Origin: Streptomyces aurantiacus
GTDB lineage: Bacteria > Actinomycetota > Actinomycetes > Streptomycetales > Streptomycetaceae
Length of the DNA stretch: 64,000 nucleotides
NCBI RefSeq assembly: GCF_027107535.1
Contig: NZ_CP114283.1
Location: forward strand, 4,960,001 to 5,024,000
Direction: 5' to 3'
Part shown: piece after piece, positions 43,339 to 52,833 of the stretch
Position numbering within the stretch: position 1 is the first letter of the stretch
Layout: the number at the start of each line of letters is the position of its first letter
Translations under genes and position numbers: made by a program
Notes under the pieces: model-generated
Seen by the model: the letters and a program-made list of their open reading frames with translations, nothing else
The model's database searches: none
What the model was told of the DNA's origin: nothing

Positions 43339-46300
43339 ATGCCGGAGCGGGTCCTGCGCATTCTCCAGCACCTGAGCGAGCAGACGACCGCGGTGGAGCT
43401 GGCCGAGGTGCTGTGGCTCGCGCAGCGCGTCCCCGAAGGGGAGAACGCGCCGCTCGCGCTCGCGCTGGCGCTCCTGCGGGAGAGCGGGGACGGCGCCCCG
43501 CCCTCAGAGGACACGGGGGCGGAGACCGCGCCCGGGGCGGTGCTGCCGCCGTCGCCGCACGAGGAGGAGGCGCCGTCCGAACTCCATGCGGCAGCCGAAC
43601 AGCCCGAGGCGGACGCCGAGACCGACGACGCCTACGACAGCGACACGCCACCCGGCGACACCGCCCCTCGGGCCGATGCCGATGACGAAGGTGATGACGA
43701 AGGCGAAGGGGAGTTGCCCGAGGCACCGGCCGCGCCTGAACCCCCCAGAGCTCTCGCACTTCGAGTCTCGCACCCGCGCTCCCTGTCGGGCCTGCTGGTG
43801 ACGGCCCGGGCGCTGCGCCCGCTGAAGCGCTACCGCCCTAACCCGCGCCGACAAGAGATCGACGAGGCCGCCACGGCCGATCGGATCGCCCACACCGGTC
43901 TGCTGGATGTCGTCACGCGTCCCGAACGGGAGCGCTGGCTGGATCTGGCACTCGTCGTCGACGACAGTGGATCGATGCTCCTGTGGCAGGAGCTGTGCAC
44001 CGAACTGCACGCGCTCTTCGCGCGGTTGGGGGCCTTCCGGCAGATCCGCGTCTGGGGCCTAAGGCTGGGGGACGGACGGATGCCGATGCTGTCGCCACAG
44101 CCCTTCGGGGCGTCACGGAGCCTGGTACCGCCCGCGGTCGTCGACGATCCGTCCGGGCGCACCATGACGGTCGTCATCTCGGACGGCGCCAGCCCCGGCT
44201 GGCGTACGGGAGCGATGGAGGCCCAGCTCGCCCGTTGGGCCTCCCGCGGCCCCACCGCGGTCGTCCACGCCCTCCCCGCGAGGATGTGGCGGGGCTCGGC
44301 GCTCCCCGTACGGCGCTGGTCGGTGCACGTCCCGCAGCCGGGCGCCGCGAACGGCGAGTGGCGGATCAGAGATCCGCTGCTGCCGCCCGAGATCAGCCCG
44401 TTCACCGGCATCGCCGTCCCAGTCCTCGAACCGGCACCGCGTGAGCTGGCCGCCTGGGCGCGGATGACCGTTGTCGGCGGCACGAGCGCCGCAGTGCCCC
44501 TGTGGGACCCCCGCCCGGACCGGGAGCGTGACGACGCACCGGACGCGATCTCCAGTGACCAAGCGGTACGCCAGTTCCGCCGGACGGCGTCCCCTGAGGC
44601 GTACCGGCTGGCCGCCCATCTCGCCGCGATCGCCCCCCTCACCGTGCCAGTCATGCGGCTGGTCGCCGAGGCCGTTCCGTGGAGCGCTACGACGGCGCAT
44701 CTGTCGGAGGTATTCCTCGGCGGGCTTATGCAGCCAGCCGAGCAGACGTTGCCCGGCGGCGCCGCGCCGGCGGGAACCAGGAGCTTCCGGCACAGCCAGC
44801 GCGTCTTCTCCTTCACCGAGGAGGCCTGCGACATCCTGCTGGACGCGGTACCGACCGCCGAAGTCGTTGAGACGGCCCGCCAGGTGTCGGCACTCATCGG
44901 TGAACTGATGGGTCAGTCACCCGAGTTCACGGCCTGGCTGAACCGTTCGGACGGCACCGACCTGCTGCCGGAGCACGCGCAGAACTTCGCCTGGCTCGGT
45001 TCGGCCCTGCTGCAGCGGCTCGGCCTGACAGACACCGAGGGGCACGACTGGGACGAGCCGCCGCCCGTGCCGGAGGAAGAACCCCGTAGAACATCGCGGC
45101 TTGCCTATCCCCACGCGCCGTACGTCGGGTACTCGACCAAGCCGAGGTCCGGGTTCACCTGGCAGCGGCTCCAAGTCCGGGACCCCGAGACCGTCGGCGG
45201 ATACCGCCTGCTGGGAGCGGCGGGCTCGGGGCCGACCAGCGTGTATCTCGGGCGCAGCCCGGACGGCGACGCGGCTGCCGTGCGCCGCGGCAACCCCTAC
45301 GTGGAGGGTGCCGCCGACGTCTCGAGCGATTTGGTGCTCGTGGAGGCGGCCGCGCTCGGCAGGTTCGACCACGTCTGCCTGCCGGTCCTCTTCGACCACG
45401 AGGCGGACACCGCCCAACCCTGGACAGTCGTCTCGCCGGTCACCACGTCCGCCGGAGGCCGGGTGCCGCATCTGGCCCAGGTCGGCGTCGAAACCGGCCC
45501 GCTCGGCGTCGAGGCCACTCTCAGCCTCGGCCAGCGCCTCGCCTCGGCGCTGGCGCACAGTCACCGTGTCGGCGTCGTCCACGGGCGTCTGTCGCCGCGG
45601 CGCATTCTGCTCACCGGCGACAACCCCGTCATCACCGGCTGGCATCGTGCGACCATCGACGGACGGCCGCCGCACGCGCGCGCGACTCCGGCGCAGCCCG
45701 CGGACGACCTCAGGGCGCTGGCGGCGATCCTAGTCCACGCGACGCTCGGTGGCGAGTGGCCCGCGCCCCAGTATGACTGGAACTCCGACACGCTGGAGGA
45801 CCTCAACGAGGACGCCTGGTACGTGGCCTTGTCCTCGCGGCCGGTGGATGCCGCAGTCCAGGCCACGCTGGCGCGGTGTCTGCGCGGCCCGGCGGGCACC
45901 GCGCCCACGGCCGTTGGCGTCCTCGCGCTGCTGCGCGACCGATTGCCGCGTCAGAACACGGATTTCGCCGCGCTCCGCGACTGTCTCCCCCCTTCCGCGC
46001 TGCGGCTGATTGGCGACGCGGTGCACCTGCGGACGCCGCCGCAGGGCTCTGGCCGCTGGGAACCGGTCGGCGCGCAGATCCCCGTGACGCCGAGGCAAGC
46101 GCCCGCCGTCGAACCGGCGCTCCGGGACGCGGGCGACCACGGGAAGTGGCTGCGGCTGCCTGGGGACGCCTCTCCCCCGCGCTGGCGCGGGCGATGGACG
46201 CGCACCCCCGTACCGATGGTGCTCCAGCCCCGCCTTGATGGCCCGATGGGACATTGCGTCGTCGTCATCAGCCCTCATCAGGGCTCGGGGCGCAGCACCG

Positions 46301-47040
46301 TCGCTGTACAGCTCGCGTCCGCGCTCGCGGCGCGGTCGAGCGCAGCCCGTGGCGCGCGACACCCCGTCGTCATGCTTCCGGTGGACCGACGGCTGGGCGT
46401 CGTCGGATACCGCCTGCGCGACCCCGATGCCACGACCGTCACGGCCCGTTTCTCCGCCGGCGCCGGACAGGCACCGCTCTACCCCGAGAGCTGGGTCACG
46501 CTCGCCGATTCCCGTGGCGCGCACTTCCTGTACGGACTCGTGCCCGCCGACGGCGCGTTGCGTCGCGACACGTGGACCTGCCGTCGGCGGGTCGACTGGC
46601 TCAGGTCCTTCGGCACGGTGGTGGTGGATGCCGCCGGCACCTTTCTGCCACCGGAGGAGAGCCTTCGCGGCCTGCTGGGTGATGTCGACCACGTGGTCGT
46701 CACCGCGACCGTGCGGCAGGTGCATCTCGGCCCAGTTCAGGGCCAGTTGGACTGGCTGTCCGGGCACGGCTACGAGCAGCTCGCGCGCACCGCGACTGTC
46801 GCCTTGTCGGACGTCGACGGGTCGGCTGCGGGCGGCGATGTCCCTGGCGCGGCCGAGCTGTTCGGCCGCTGGGCCGGAAATGTGCGCGCGATCCCGTACG
46901 ACGCCGCCTTGCACCGCGGTGGGCTGGTCGACCACGCCCGACTCGACGAGGCCACACGGCGCGCGTTCGACGAGCTCGGCCGTACGGTCGGCGCGGCCCT
47001 GGACTCCGCACGGCCCTTCGGGCGGCGCCGCGGTCGCTGA
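43339..47040 (+). CDS. SAV_2336-type vWA/pseudokinase/P-loop protein
   Basis: A 1,233-residue multidomain protein. Residues 1-150 are a SAV_2336-like helical N-terminus and an acidic linker. Residues 195-420 form a vWA domain with an intact MIDAS (DDSGSM, D208, S210, S212; later TVVISDGASPG). Residues 600-850 have a protein-kinase fold (GGYRLLGAAGSGPTSVYLGR) lacking catalysis: the Lys position reads AAVRR, the HRD motif is HGRLSPRRILL, and DFG is TGWHR. Residues 965-1225 are a ParA/MinD-like domain whose P-loop is SPHQGSGRSTV, with R985 in place of the key Lys. It is the scaffold and sensor partner of MoxR in a vWA-MoxR-VMAP conflict system. Confidence 0.87.
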   Translation: MPERVLRILQHLSEQTTAVELAEVLWLAQRVPEGENAPLALALALLRESGDGAPPSEDTGAETAPGAVLPPSPHEEEAPSELHAAAEQPEADAETDDAYDSDTPPGDTAPRADADDEGDDEGEGELPEAPAAPEPPRALALRVSHPRSLSGLLVTARALRPLKRYRPNPRRQEIDEAATADRIAHTGLLDVVTRPERERWLDLALVVDDSGSMLLWQELCTELHALFARLGAFRQIRVWGLRLGDGRMPMLSPQPFGASRSLVPPAVVDDPSGRTMTVVISDGASPGWRTGAMEAQLARWASRGPTAVVHALPARMWRGSALPVRRWSVHVPQPGAANGEWRIRDPLLPPEISPFTGIAVPVLEPAPRELAAWARMTVVGGTSAAVPLWDPRPDRERDDAPDAISSDQAVRQFRRTASPEAYRLAAHLAAIAPLTVPVMRLVAEAVPWSATTAHLSEVFLGGLMQPAEQTLPGGAAPAGTRSFRHSQRVFSFTEEACDILLDAVPTAEVVETARQVSALIGELMGQSPEFTAWLNRSDGTDLLPEHAQNFAWLGSALLQRLGLTDTEGHDWDEPPPVPEEEPRRTSRLAYPHAPYVGYSTKPRSGFTWQRLQVRDPETVGGYRLLGAAGSGPTSVYLGRSPDGDAAAVRRGNPYVEGAADVSSDLVLVEAAALGRFDHVCLPVLFDHEADTAQPWTVVSPVTTSAGGRVPHLAQVGVETGPLGVEATLSLGQRLASALAHSHRVGVVHGRLSPRRILLTGDNPVITGWHRATIDGRPPHARATPAQPADDLRALAAILVHATLGGEWPAPQYDWNSDTLEDLNEDAWYVALSSRPVDAAVQATLARCLRGPAGTAPTAVGVLALLRDRLPRQNTDFAALRDCLPPSALRLIGDAVHLRTPPQGSGRWEPVGAQIPVTPRQAPAVEPALRDAGDHGKWLRLPGDASPPRWRGRWTRTPVPMVLQPRLDGPMGHCVVVISPHQGSGRSTVAVQLASALAARSSAARGARHPVVMLPVDRRLGVVGYRLRDPDATTVTARFSAGAGQAPLYPESWVTLADSRGAHFLYGLVPADGALRRDTWTCRRRVDWLRSFGTVVVDAAGTFLPPEESLRGLLGDVDHVVVTATVRQVHLGPVQGQLDWLSGHGYEQLARTATVALSDVDGSAAGGDVPGAAELFGRWAGNVRAIPYDAALHRGGLVDHARLDEATRRAFDELGRTVGAALDSARPFGRRRGR

Positions 47041-47375
47041 CGCCACGGGACGAGTCACGGGGATCGGCCCGGCAGCCGCTACCACACCGAGACGCTAACG
47101 CCGCGTCCCGCACGCTCCCTCACTCACCCGTATGCCTGATATCGGTACCGCGCCTCTCCCACCGCGCGGCACACCTCTCTGACCAGTGCGCTGAACTATT
47201 GACGAGAAGGCCGATCACTCACCTTCGCTGTGAGAGGTCAGAATCCGCGGCAACAGCCGCCCGCTGACATCTCGGGCGTATTCCGTCACCCCAGGATCCG
47301 CACTTCGTGGTTCCCCCACTATCGCAACCAGGCACAGGCGTACGCCGATGGCCCATGCTGCGCTGCTGGTGGTCG
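47041..47375. other. intergenic, no gene seen
   Basis: No coding sequence could be supported here. It lies between the convergent conflict operon and the broken gene at 47376. Confidence 0.4.
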
Positions 47376-47871
47376 TCAGCCGTACAGCCACTGCTCCCAG
47401 GCTTTGCGGCCGGTCAAGGCGGTGGCGGGTATGCCCAGTTCGGTCAGCGCGCCGGGGTACACGCGCTCGTAGGCCGTGTTGTAGGAGCTGGCGAGGGCGG
47501 CGTCGCCGAGCAACCACGGCGCGGGGGCGTGGTCGAGGTCGAGCACGGCACGGGTCCAGCTCGGCTGCTCTGTGACCGGGAGGGGGGCAGTCCTGGCCGT
47601 ACTCGTCCCAGGACATCAGGGTTCGCACGAGCCACATCAGTTTGTCCAGACCCACGTACCTGGCGCCGAAAGCAGCGCTCTGTGTCGAGATCGGCAACGA
47701 CGCTTTCTCCTGGGAGAACAGTTTCCGAGCGCGTTCCTCGATCACGCGAAGGGACGGGTTGCCTCGTTCCACGCGCAGCTGGATCAGGTGGTCCGCCTGC
47801 TCCTGCAACCTGCCTTCGTAGGTGCCTGCGTCACCTGCGGTGCTGGTCTGCCATGTTCGCCGCCCCCCCAC
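47376..47871 (-). pseudogene. conserved actinobacterial hypothetical protein, frameshifted
   Basis: The first frame from ATG 47871 encodes LQEQADHLIQLRVERGNPSL, RKLFSQEKASLPISTQS and YVGLDKLMWLVRTLMSWDEY, a helical region like the N-terminus of some actinobacterial regulators. Near 47580, at a run of six G, the natural continuation moves to another frame (PVTEQPSWTRAVLDLDHAPA, SSYNTAYERVYPGALTELGI, GRKAWEQWLYG, stop at 47376). Both halves read like real protein, so one indel broke the gene or arose in sequencing. I do not recognise a function. Confidence 0.6.
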
Positions 47872-48069
47872 GGTGCCGTGTGTTCAGAGGCTAGAGACCC
47901 TGCGGCCGAACGGCACCGAACTTGACTGAACAGCCCTGCACAGATAGAGCCGTCGCCTCGTGTTCAGCCGACCATCACGGTTGTACAGCGCTGTTGCCTT
48001 ACCGGCGGCCTTCGCCGGTTTCGTTCGATCCATGCAGGTCACAGCCCGGAAGGCCCCCAAAATCGAAGC

Positions 48070-48297
48070 ATGACCGCCACTCAGAACCCGCAGCCGCCCA
48101 CCCCGAGCGGCCCAGCTTCCGGCCAGGAAGCCTTCGTGCCCCTGCGCACTGCCGTCGTCCTGCTCACCGCAGTCGTCATTGGCCTTGTCATTGGCGGCCT
48201 GACCGCGCTTACCGGCATCCCCGTGGCAGTTGCTGTCATCGCCGGGATGACCAGTGCCGGCGGCAGCATCCCAGTCCTGTGCACCCTCATTTGGTGA
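48070..48297 (+). CDS. small membrane protein, two hydrophobic segments
   Basis: A 75-residue ORF. A Pro-rich N-terminus of about 24 residues is followed by TAVVLLTAVVIGLVIGGLTA and GIPVAVAVIAGMTSAGGS, which could form a membrane hairpin. The ribosome site (GAAG) is weak. A strong hairpin follows the stop. The family is unknown. Confidence 0.5.
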   Translation: MTATQNPQPPTPSGPASGQEAFVPLRTAVVLLTAVVIGLVIGGLTALTGIPVAVAVIAGMTSAGGSIPVLCTLIW

Positions 48298-48344
48298 CAG
48301 CGATCTGTTGGGCGGGGAGGATCCCCCTGCCTTCCTCTCCACGA

Positions 48345-48388
48345 CTCGAGCCCTGCTCCCCCTACGTATCGGGGGAGCAGGGCTCGAG
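48345..48388. terminator. 18-bp perfect hairpin between convergent genes
   Basis: Two perfect 18-base arms (starting CTCGAGCCC) flank an 8-base loop, TACGTATC. It lies 48 bp after the small membrane gene and ahead of the end of the convergent gene at 48610, so it can terminate both. Confidence 0.75.
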
Positions 48389-48609
48389 GCATAGAGATCG
48401 GGGCGGGCCGCCGGTGGCGCTGCCGGGAGGTCAGAAATTTCTGACCCCTACGACTCGTGCTGGATTCGAAGGCGTCGTCAGTTCCTTCACGATCGAGGCG
48501 AGCAGTGAGGCGGTCGGCCGCCCTGTCCAGCTCCTGGTGAACTGCTGTACGGCCGCCACTGACATGTTGACCGGACTATGGGAGCGCATGTGCGGAGCCC
48601 TACCGGCTC

Positions 48610-49344
48610 TCATCCCCGGGACGCGTACTCGACATACAGCGGCGTGGCTAGAACGCTTCGGGAGGAAGGCGGGTTGTCGTCTAGCACAAGTACCCGGGCA
48701 TACCCTGCCAGCGTCATGAGAGGTAGTCCCTCGATTTGCAGCACGTTATGCACTATGCCTACCTGCTCCATGACGCGGCCGGCGTCAGAGTACAAGTCCT
48801 CCAGCACAGCAGGCACATCCCCTGTTGCTGCCCTGTCTGGCTGCTTCCGCAAGGTTGCTGCGTAGCGGAGTAGCGAGTTTACGTAGAGGAGCGCGAGCGT
48901 CCGACGTGGCGTTTCTTCGGGCGGACGCTGGTCCACGATGTGCGATGCAGAACCGATCAGGAGCAGTTGCCGTGACTCCGATGCGAAGAAAACAAGGCCA
49001 CCTACAGCATCAGGATCAACATCCTTGCCCGAGTGCGTATCGGCGTATCGGAACGGAGTAGAGAACCGAATCCAGTCGCCTTCCCGTAAATCCGGATCTA
49101 GAAGACCACGCCGACCGTGCTGACGCTCGATCATTCTGATCACCGCGTTGAGGGCAGTGATGGGCGGGGATGTACCCGCACTTTCCAACGTGGCTGAAAC
49201 AGACAGAACCCCCACATTGAGACCAGCTGACAAGCCGAGGCGCTTGCGAACACGTCCAGGCAGTTGGGGCATCAGGTGCTGCATCTTGGTCTCGGACAGA
49301 TACAACAAGTCATGAACGCCACGATTTTGCTTGCGCCGGAACAT
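48610..49344 (-). CDS. SAVMC3_10250-type (DUF7019) conserved protein
   Basis: A 244-residue soluble protein. It has the family start HDLLYLSETKMQHLMPQLPG, then RKRLGLSAGLNVG, a central DWIRFSTPFRYADTH and a C-terminal EGLPLMTLAGYARVLVLDDN. These proteins are widespread in Streptomyces; the function is unknown, but they are found in accessory and conflict-rich loci. ATG 49344 follows GGGAGGACTACC; the longer frame to 49407 is less likely. GC is slightly lower than in its surroundings. Confidence 0.7.
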   Translation of the reverse strand: MFRRKQNRGVHDLLYLSETKMQHLMPQLPGRVRKRLGLSAGLNVGVLSVSATLESAGTSPPITALNAVIRMIERQHGRRGLLDPDLREGDWIRFSTPFRYADTHSGKDVDPDAVGGLVFFASESRQLLLIGSASHIVDQRPPEETPRRTLALLYVNSLLRYAATLRKQPDRAATGDVPAVLEDLYSDAGRVMEQVGIVHNVLQIEGLPLMTLAGYARVLVLDDNPPSSRSVLATPLYVEYASRG

Positions 49345-49518
49345 CACGGTAGTCCTCCCGTCCTGGTGGAGGCATGCCGCTGCAAGGCTCTGCCCACTGG
49401 ACCTCACTCAGTATCTACTGGCTATGGGTGCGCCTCGTAGACGAAGAAGTGACAAGTACTAAGGTTTTTCCCGTAAGTGATCTTCAAACGGGTGGGACAT
49501 AGCCGCCGGCGAGCGCAT

Positions 49519-50283
49519 CTATCCAACGAGGGTGAGGTTGTACAAGCGAGCAACGCCGAGGATGGCATGGTGGAGACACCCTCTCCTTTGAGCCGGCAGT
49601 CACGGAGGATCTTCCAGGTCTTCATACGGGCGAAGGTGTGCTCGACTCGGGCACGGACCTGCTTGTGGGAGCGGTGGTGCTCCTCCTTCCAGGACGGGAG
49701 CTCTTCACCCTTGCGCCGACGGTGTGGAATGACCAGACCGGTGCCCTGATAGCCGCCGTCGGCAATCGTCATCGTGTTGCCGACGGCGGCTTTGGCACCG
49801 GACTCCTCCCACCCTCGTGAATCGTGGCGGTTGCCGGGCAGCGGCTGGCCAACCACGACGACGCGGCGGGTATCGGCGTCGATGACCACCTGATGGGCAG
49901 TGGAGTACCGATAGTTCTTCGACTGCTCGGCAACTGTGTGGTCGCGGGTAGGCACCAGGGTTCCATCCACGATGAGCACGGTGTCCTTACGGAACCGCTT
50001 CCGCGGCTGGAGCGCGAAGCATCGGCCCGAGGTGGTCAATGATCCGGTCCGCGGACGACTTGGAGATCCCGAACAACAGGGCAAGCTGCCGCATCGTCAA
50101 GTTCGTGCGCCAGTACGCCGTGACCAGCAAGATGCGGTCCTCAAGCGACAGGCTCCACGGGCGACCGCGATGCAGATCGATGGCCTGCTCGTGCCGTATC
50201 ACGGCCACCAGCTTGCTAAAGCTACGCGGGCTCAGTCCGCTGAAGGGAGCTATCCAAGACGGCCTCGACGCCGTGATCACACC
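49519..50283 (-). pseudogene. IS5-family transposase, two frameshifts
   Basis: Three frames are needed. First: SKLVAVIRHEQAIDLHRGRP, SLEDRILLVTAYWRTNLTMR, FGISKSSADRIIDHLGPML. Second, after a shift near 50010: PRKRFRKDTVLIVDGTLVPT, ADGGYQGTGLVIPHRR and RARVEHTFARMKTWKILRDC (all three catalytic residues). Third, near 49580: CLHHAILGVARLYNLTLVG and the stop. The first shift is an extra base in CTTCGCG where the frame wants CTCGCG. Some IS5 relatives use programmed shifts, but two shifts point to decay. Confidence 0.75.
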
Positions 50284-50395
50284 AGACACGCCATGATCGT
50301 TCCACCCCGGGACGCGGCCGAACGAGTGCCTTCCGCGCAAGGGGCAGCGCCCAACGGTGCTGTGCCTGCTGACGTGACCCGTCCAGAATACTGTC

Positions 50396-51049
50396 GTGGC
50401 CGAAGACGAACAGAGCAGCATAGAACCGCGTTCATTTCTGACGTGCGCGACGGAGGTGGCTCGGCTGCTGGGTGTCGAAGACGCCGCCGTGAAGCCGGAC
50501 GACCGGCATGCCCGCCACCTCGCCCATGCGGTGCGTAAGCCGCTGCTCGAACGTGCATTTCTGCCTGAGGAGTTGTTCGCCCCGTTGATGGCGGCAGCCG
50601 TGTACGACCCAGACCCCAGCTTCTGCCGCTGGTTCGTCGAGCCGGCGGTCTACGCGTTCGGACGTCGCCGTGTGATGGCAGCACTGGTCGACTACCTACG
50701 GATCGGCGCGGATGCTGAGCGAGGGGGTGCCGTGCGGGCCTGGTACTGCGCCCACGTGCCTTTGCACGCAGACCGGTCCCCAGCGTACGGACCAGCTGGG
50801 GTACGTGATCCCGCTCTGGACGAGTCTCAAGACATCAAGGACGCCTGGCTGGAAGCCTCAATGCAGGTGTTCGCCGAGACCACCGATCTACGGATGCGCC
50901 ACCGTGTCCTGCTGAGCCTGCCTACCTCCCGCGCGGCATACCCGCCACACCTGCACGAACTACTTGAAAGCACCCTCGCATCCGCCCGGGCCCATCCCGA
51001 CCAGCGCATCCGTCGCTGGGCCGCCGCAGCAGACCACGACGCAGTCTGA
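50396..51049 (+). CDS. helical conserved hypothetical protein
   Basis: A 217-residue protein, probably all helical with HEAT-like pairs (AVYAFGRRRVMAALVDYLRI, then AWLEASMQVFAETTDLRMRH). It starts at GTG 50396 with a weak ribosome site. It sits between two mobile elements. No catalytic motif is seen; I do not recognise its function. Confidence 0.6.
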   Translation: MAEDEQSSIEPRSFLTCATEVARLLGVEDAAVKPDDRHARHLAHAVRKPLLERAFLPEELFAPLMAAAVYDPDPSFCRWFVEPAVYAFGRRRVMAALVDYLRIGADAERGGAVRAWYCAHVPLHADRSPAYGPAGVRDPALDESQDIKDAWLEASMQVFAETTDLRMRHRVLLSLPTSRAAYPPHLHELLESTLASARAHPDQRIRRWAAAADHDAV

Positions 51050-51323
51050 ACCCGGCTGTCACACCTCGGCCGTTACGGGACAGCCTTTAACCGGAGTTCT
51101 TGCCGGACGAGGCGTAGGGCCGACCAGCCAGGCTCTCAGGACCGTGTGGTGATTCGGGATCGTCTGTGTCGGAGTGTTCGAACTTCTCGGTGTGCCGACT
51201 GCAACCACAGCAAGCACGGATGCGTGCTCTACCACGACGATGTTGGTGCCTTCTGAAGGGCTGTCCGCTTGTGTCCCTCCCCTCGTAGCGTGGAGTCCGT
51301 GATTGCAGGGGAAGTTGAGGTTC

Positions 51324-51653
51324 ATGGGGTCCAAGCAACGGACGTACACGCCTGAGTTTCGTGAGGGTGCTGTACGCATTGTGATCGAGACGGGCAGGCC
51401 GATCCCGGAGGTCGCCGAGGAGCTCGGTGTGCATTCCGGCACGCTGCACAGCTGGGTGTCGCGGTGGCGGCGCAATGGGTCGGCGTCGTCCGACCATCCT
51501 GCCGAGCCCGCACCGGGCGGGCGGCTGCGCGAAGCCGAGCGGGCCGAGCTGGAGCGGCTGCGGCGGGATGCGGCGGAGAAGAACAAGCGGATCCGCGAGC
51601 TGGAGATGGAGCGTGATGTCCTCAAGCGATGCATGGTCCTCTGGGTGAAGTGA
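51324..51653 (+). CDS. IS3-family transposase orfA
   Basis: A 109-residue DNA-binding subunit. The HTH is TPEFREGAVRIVIETGRPIP and EELGVHSGTLHSWVSRW, followed by a leucine-zipper coiled coil (EAERAELERLRRDAAEKNKR, ELEMERDVLKRCMV). The end overlaps orfB in another frame, the normal arrangement for a -1 frameshift that makes the fused transposase. ATG 51324 is preferred to the upstream start. Confidence 0.88.
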   Translation: MGSKQRTYTPEFREGAVRIVIETGRPIPEVAEELGVHSGTLHSWVSRWRRNGSASSDHPAEPAPGGRLREAERAELERLRRDAAEKNKRIRELEMERDVLKRCMVLWVK

Positions 51654-52561
51654 CCGAAACGGACCCGGCCGCCCTGGCCGCGTTCATCGGTAACCAGAGG
51701 ACCGAGCACCACGTCCCGCACCGCCTGGCCTGCCGGGTTCTGGGAGTGTCGGAGTCCTGGTTCTACAAGTGGCGCGACAAGCCCACCACCGCTCGTGAAG
51801 TGCGGCGAGGACAGCTGGCCGACGCGATCCGACAGATCTTCGAGAACTCCGGCGGCACCTACGGTTCTCCGAAGGTCTGGCTCCTCCTGATCCGCGCCGG
51901 CTGGCGCGTCTCAGTGAACACCGTCGCGCATCTCATGGCCGAACTCGGCCTGGCCGGACGGAAGATCCGTCGACGGGGCGGGCTGACCCGCCCCGGCAAA
52001 CGGCCCGCGTTCGCGGACTTTGTCCGCCGCGACTTCACCGCCGACGCTCCAGACCAGGTGTGGTGCGGCGACATGACAGAGATCGCCACTGGTGAGAGCA
52101 AGCTGTATCTGGCCACCGTCATCGACCTGTTCTCGCGCCGCCTGCTCGGCTACGCGATGGGTGCACGTCACGACGCTGAACTCGTCGTTGCGTCCTTGAA
52201 CATGGCCGCGGCCACCCGTGGCGGCGACGTCAAGGGCGTCATCTTCCACAGCGACAGGGGCAGCGAATATGTGTCCCGGCGCTTCCGCCGGGCCTGCCGG
52301 CGTCTGGGCGTGACGCAGTCCATGGGCCGGGTCGGGTCATGTTTCGACAACGCCGTCAGCGAGGCGTTCAACAGCGTACTCAAGGTCGAGTACGTCCACC
52401 GGCACACCTTCGCCACCCGCACCGAGGCCCGGATCAGGATCGCGACCTGGATCACCGGCTTCTACAACACCCGTCGGCTACACAGCGTGTGCGGTTACCG
52501 GAGCCCGATCGACTACGAACACGACCACCGAGCCAACTCCGCCTTGGAGCTGGCCGCTTAG
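51629..52561 (+). CDS. IS3-family transposase orfB (integrase catalytic domain)
   Basis: A 310-residue DDE integrase. The HTH_21 region (GTYGSPKVWLLLIRAGWRVS) precedes the catalytic core: WCGDMTEIATGESKLYLATV (first Asp), FHSDRGSEYVSRRF (second Asp) and SCFDNAVSEAFNSVLKVEYV (Glu). The end WITGFYNTRRLHSVCGYRSP is typical. It is normally made as a fusion with orfA by ribosomal frameshifting in the 25-bp overlap. It looks intact. Confidence 0.9.
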   Translation: MHGPLGEVTETDPAALAAFIGNQRTEHHVPHRLACRVLGVSESWFYKWRDKPTTAREVRRGQLADAIRQIFENSGGTYGSPKVWLLLIRAGWRVSVNTVAHLMAELGLAGRKIRRRGGLTRPGKRPAFADFVRRDFTADAPDQVWCGDMTEIATGESKLYLATVIDLFSRRLLGYAMGARHDAELVVASLNMAAATRGGDVKGVIFHSDRGSEYVSRRFRRACRRLGVTQSMGRVGSCFDNAVSEAFNSVLKVEYVHRHTFATRTEARIRIATWITGFYNTRRLHSVCGYRSPIDYEHDHRANSALELAA

Positions 52562-52590
52562 AAGATCTCCACAGTCCGAGGGGATTGACA

Positions 52591-52833
52591 GCTGAGCGGA
52601 TCCGCAAAAGGGCAGAAGCGAAGAAGGTGGAGCCAGCGAAGGAACGTGAGTCGTTGCGGACCAACTTGGGAGATGTGCAACCGTCGCCTGGGGACAGCCG
52701 TCGTGGCAACAGGATCGCGCCCGAGGCGGTGCCCTGCTACGTCTGCCGTATGGCGATCCCCGCCCATGAGTCGACGCAGACACTCGCCTATATCTGTACT
52801 TACTGTGACAGGCCGCCAATAAACGCTGGCTAG
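52591..52833 (+). pseudogene. truncated zinc-ribbon-like ORF behind the IS3 element
   Basis: An open frame runs straight out of the IS end: AERIRKRAEAKKVEPAKERE, then CYVCRMAIPAHESTQTLAYI and CTYCDRPPINAG. Two CxxC pairs suggest a zinc ribbon. It has no start of its own and was probably cut by the IS. Confidence 0.4.

Larger units (their letters stand above)
51272..52590 (+). mobile_element. IS3-family element
   Basis: A 1.3-kb element with imperfect 24-base end repeats (TGTCCCTCCCCTCG at the left; TGTCAATCCCCTCG when the right end is read inward). It encloses overlapping orfA and orfB. No clear target duplication was found. Confidence 0.75.

Noticed and set aside
49519..50283. Programmed ribosomal frameshift in the IS5-type transposase
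   Set aside because: A second, unrelated frame change near the 3' end points to decay, and no clear slippery heptamer was found at the first.
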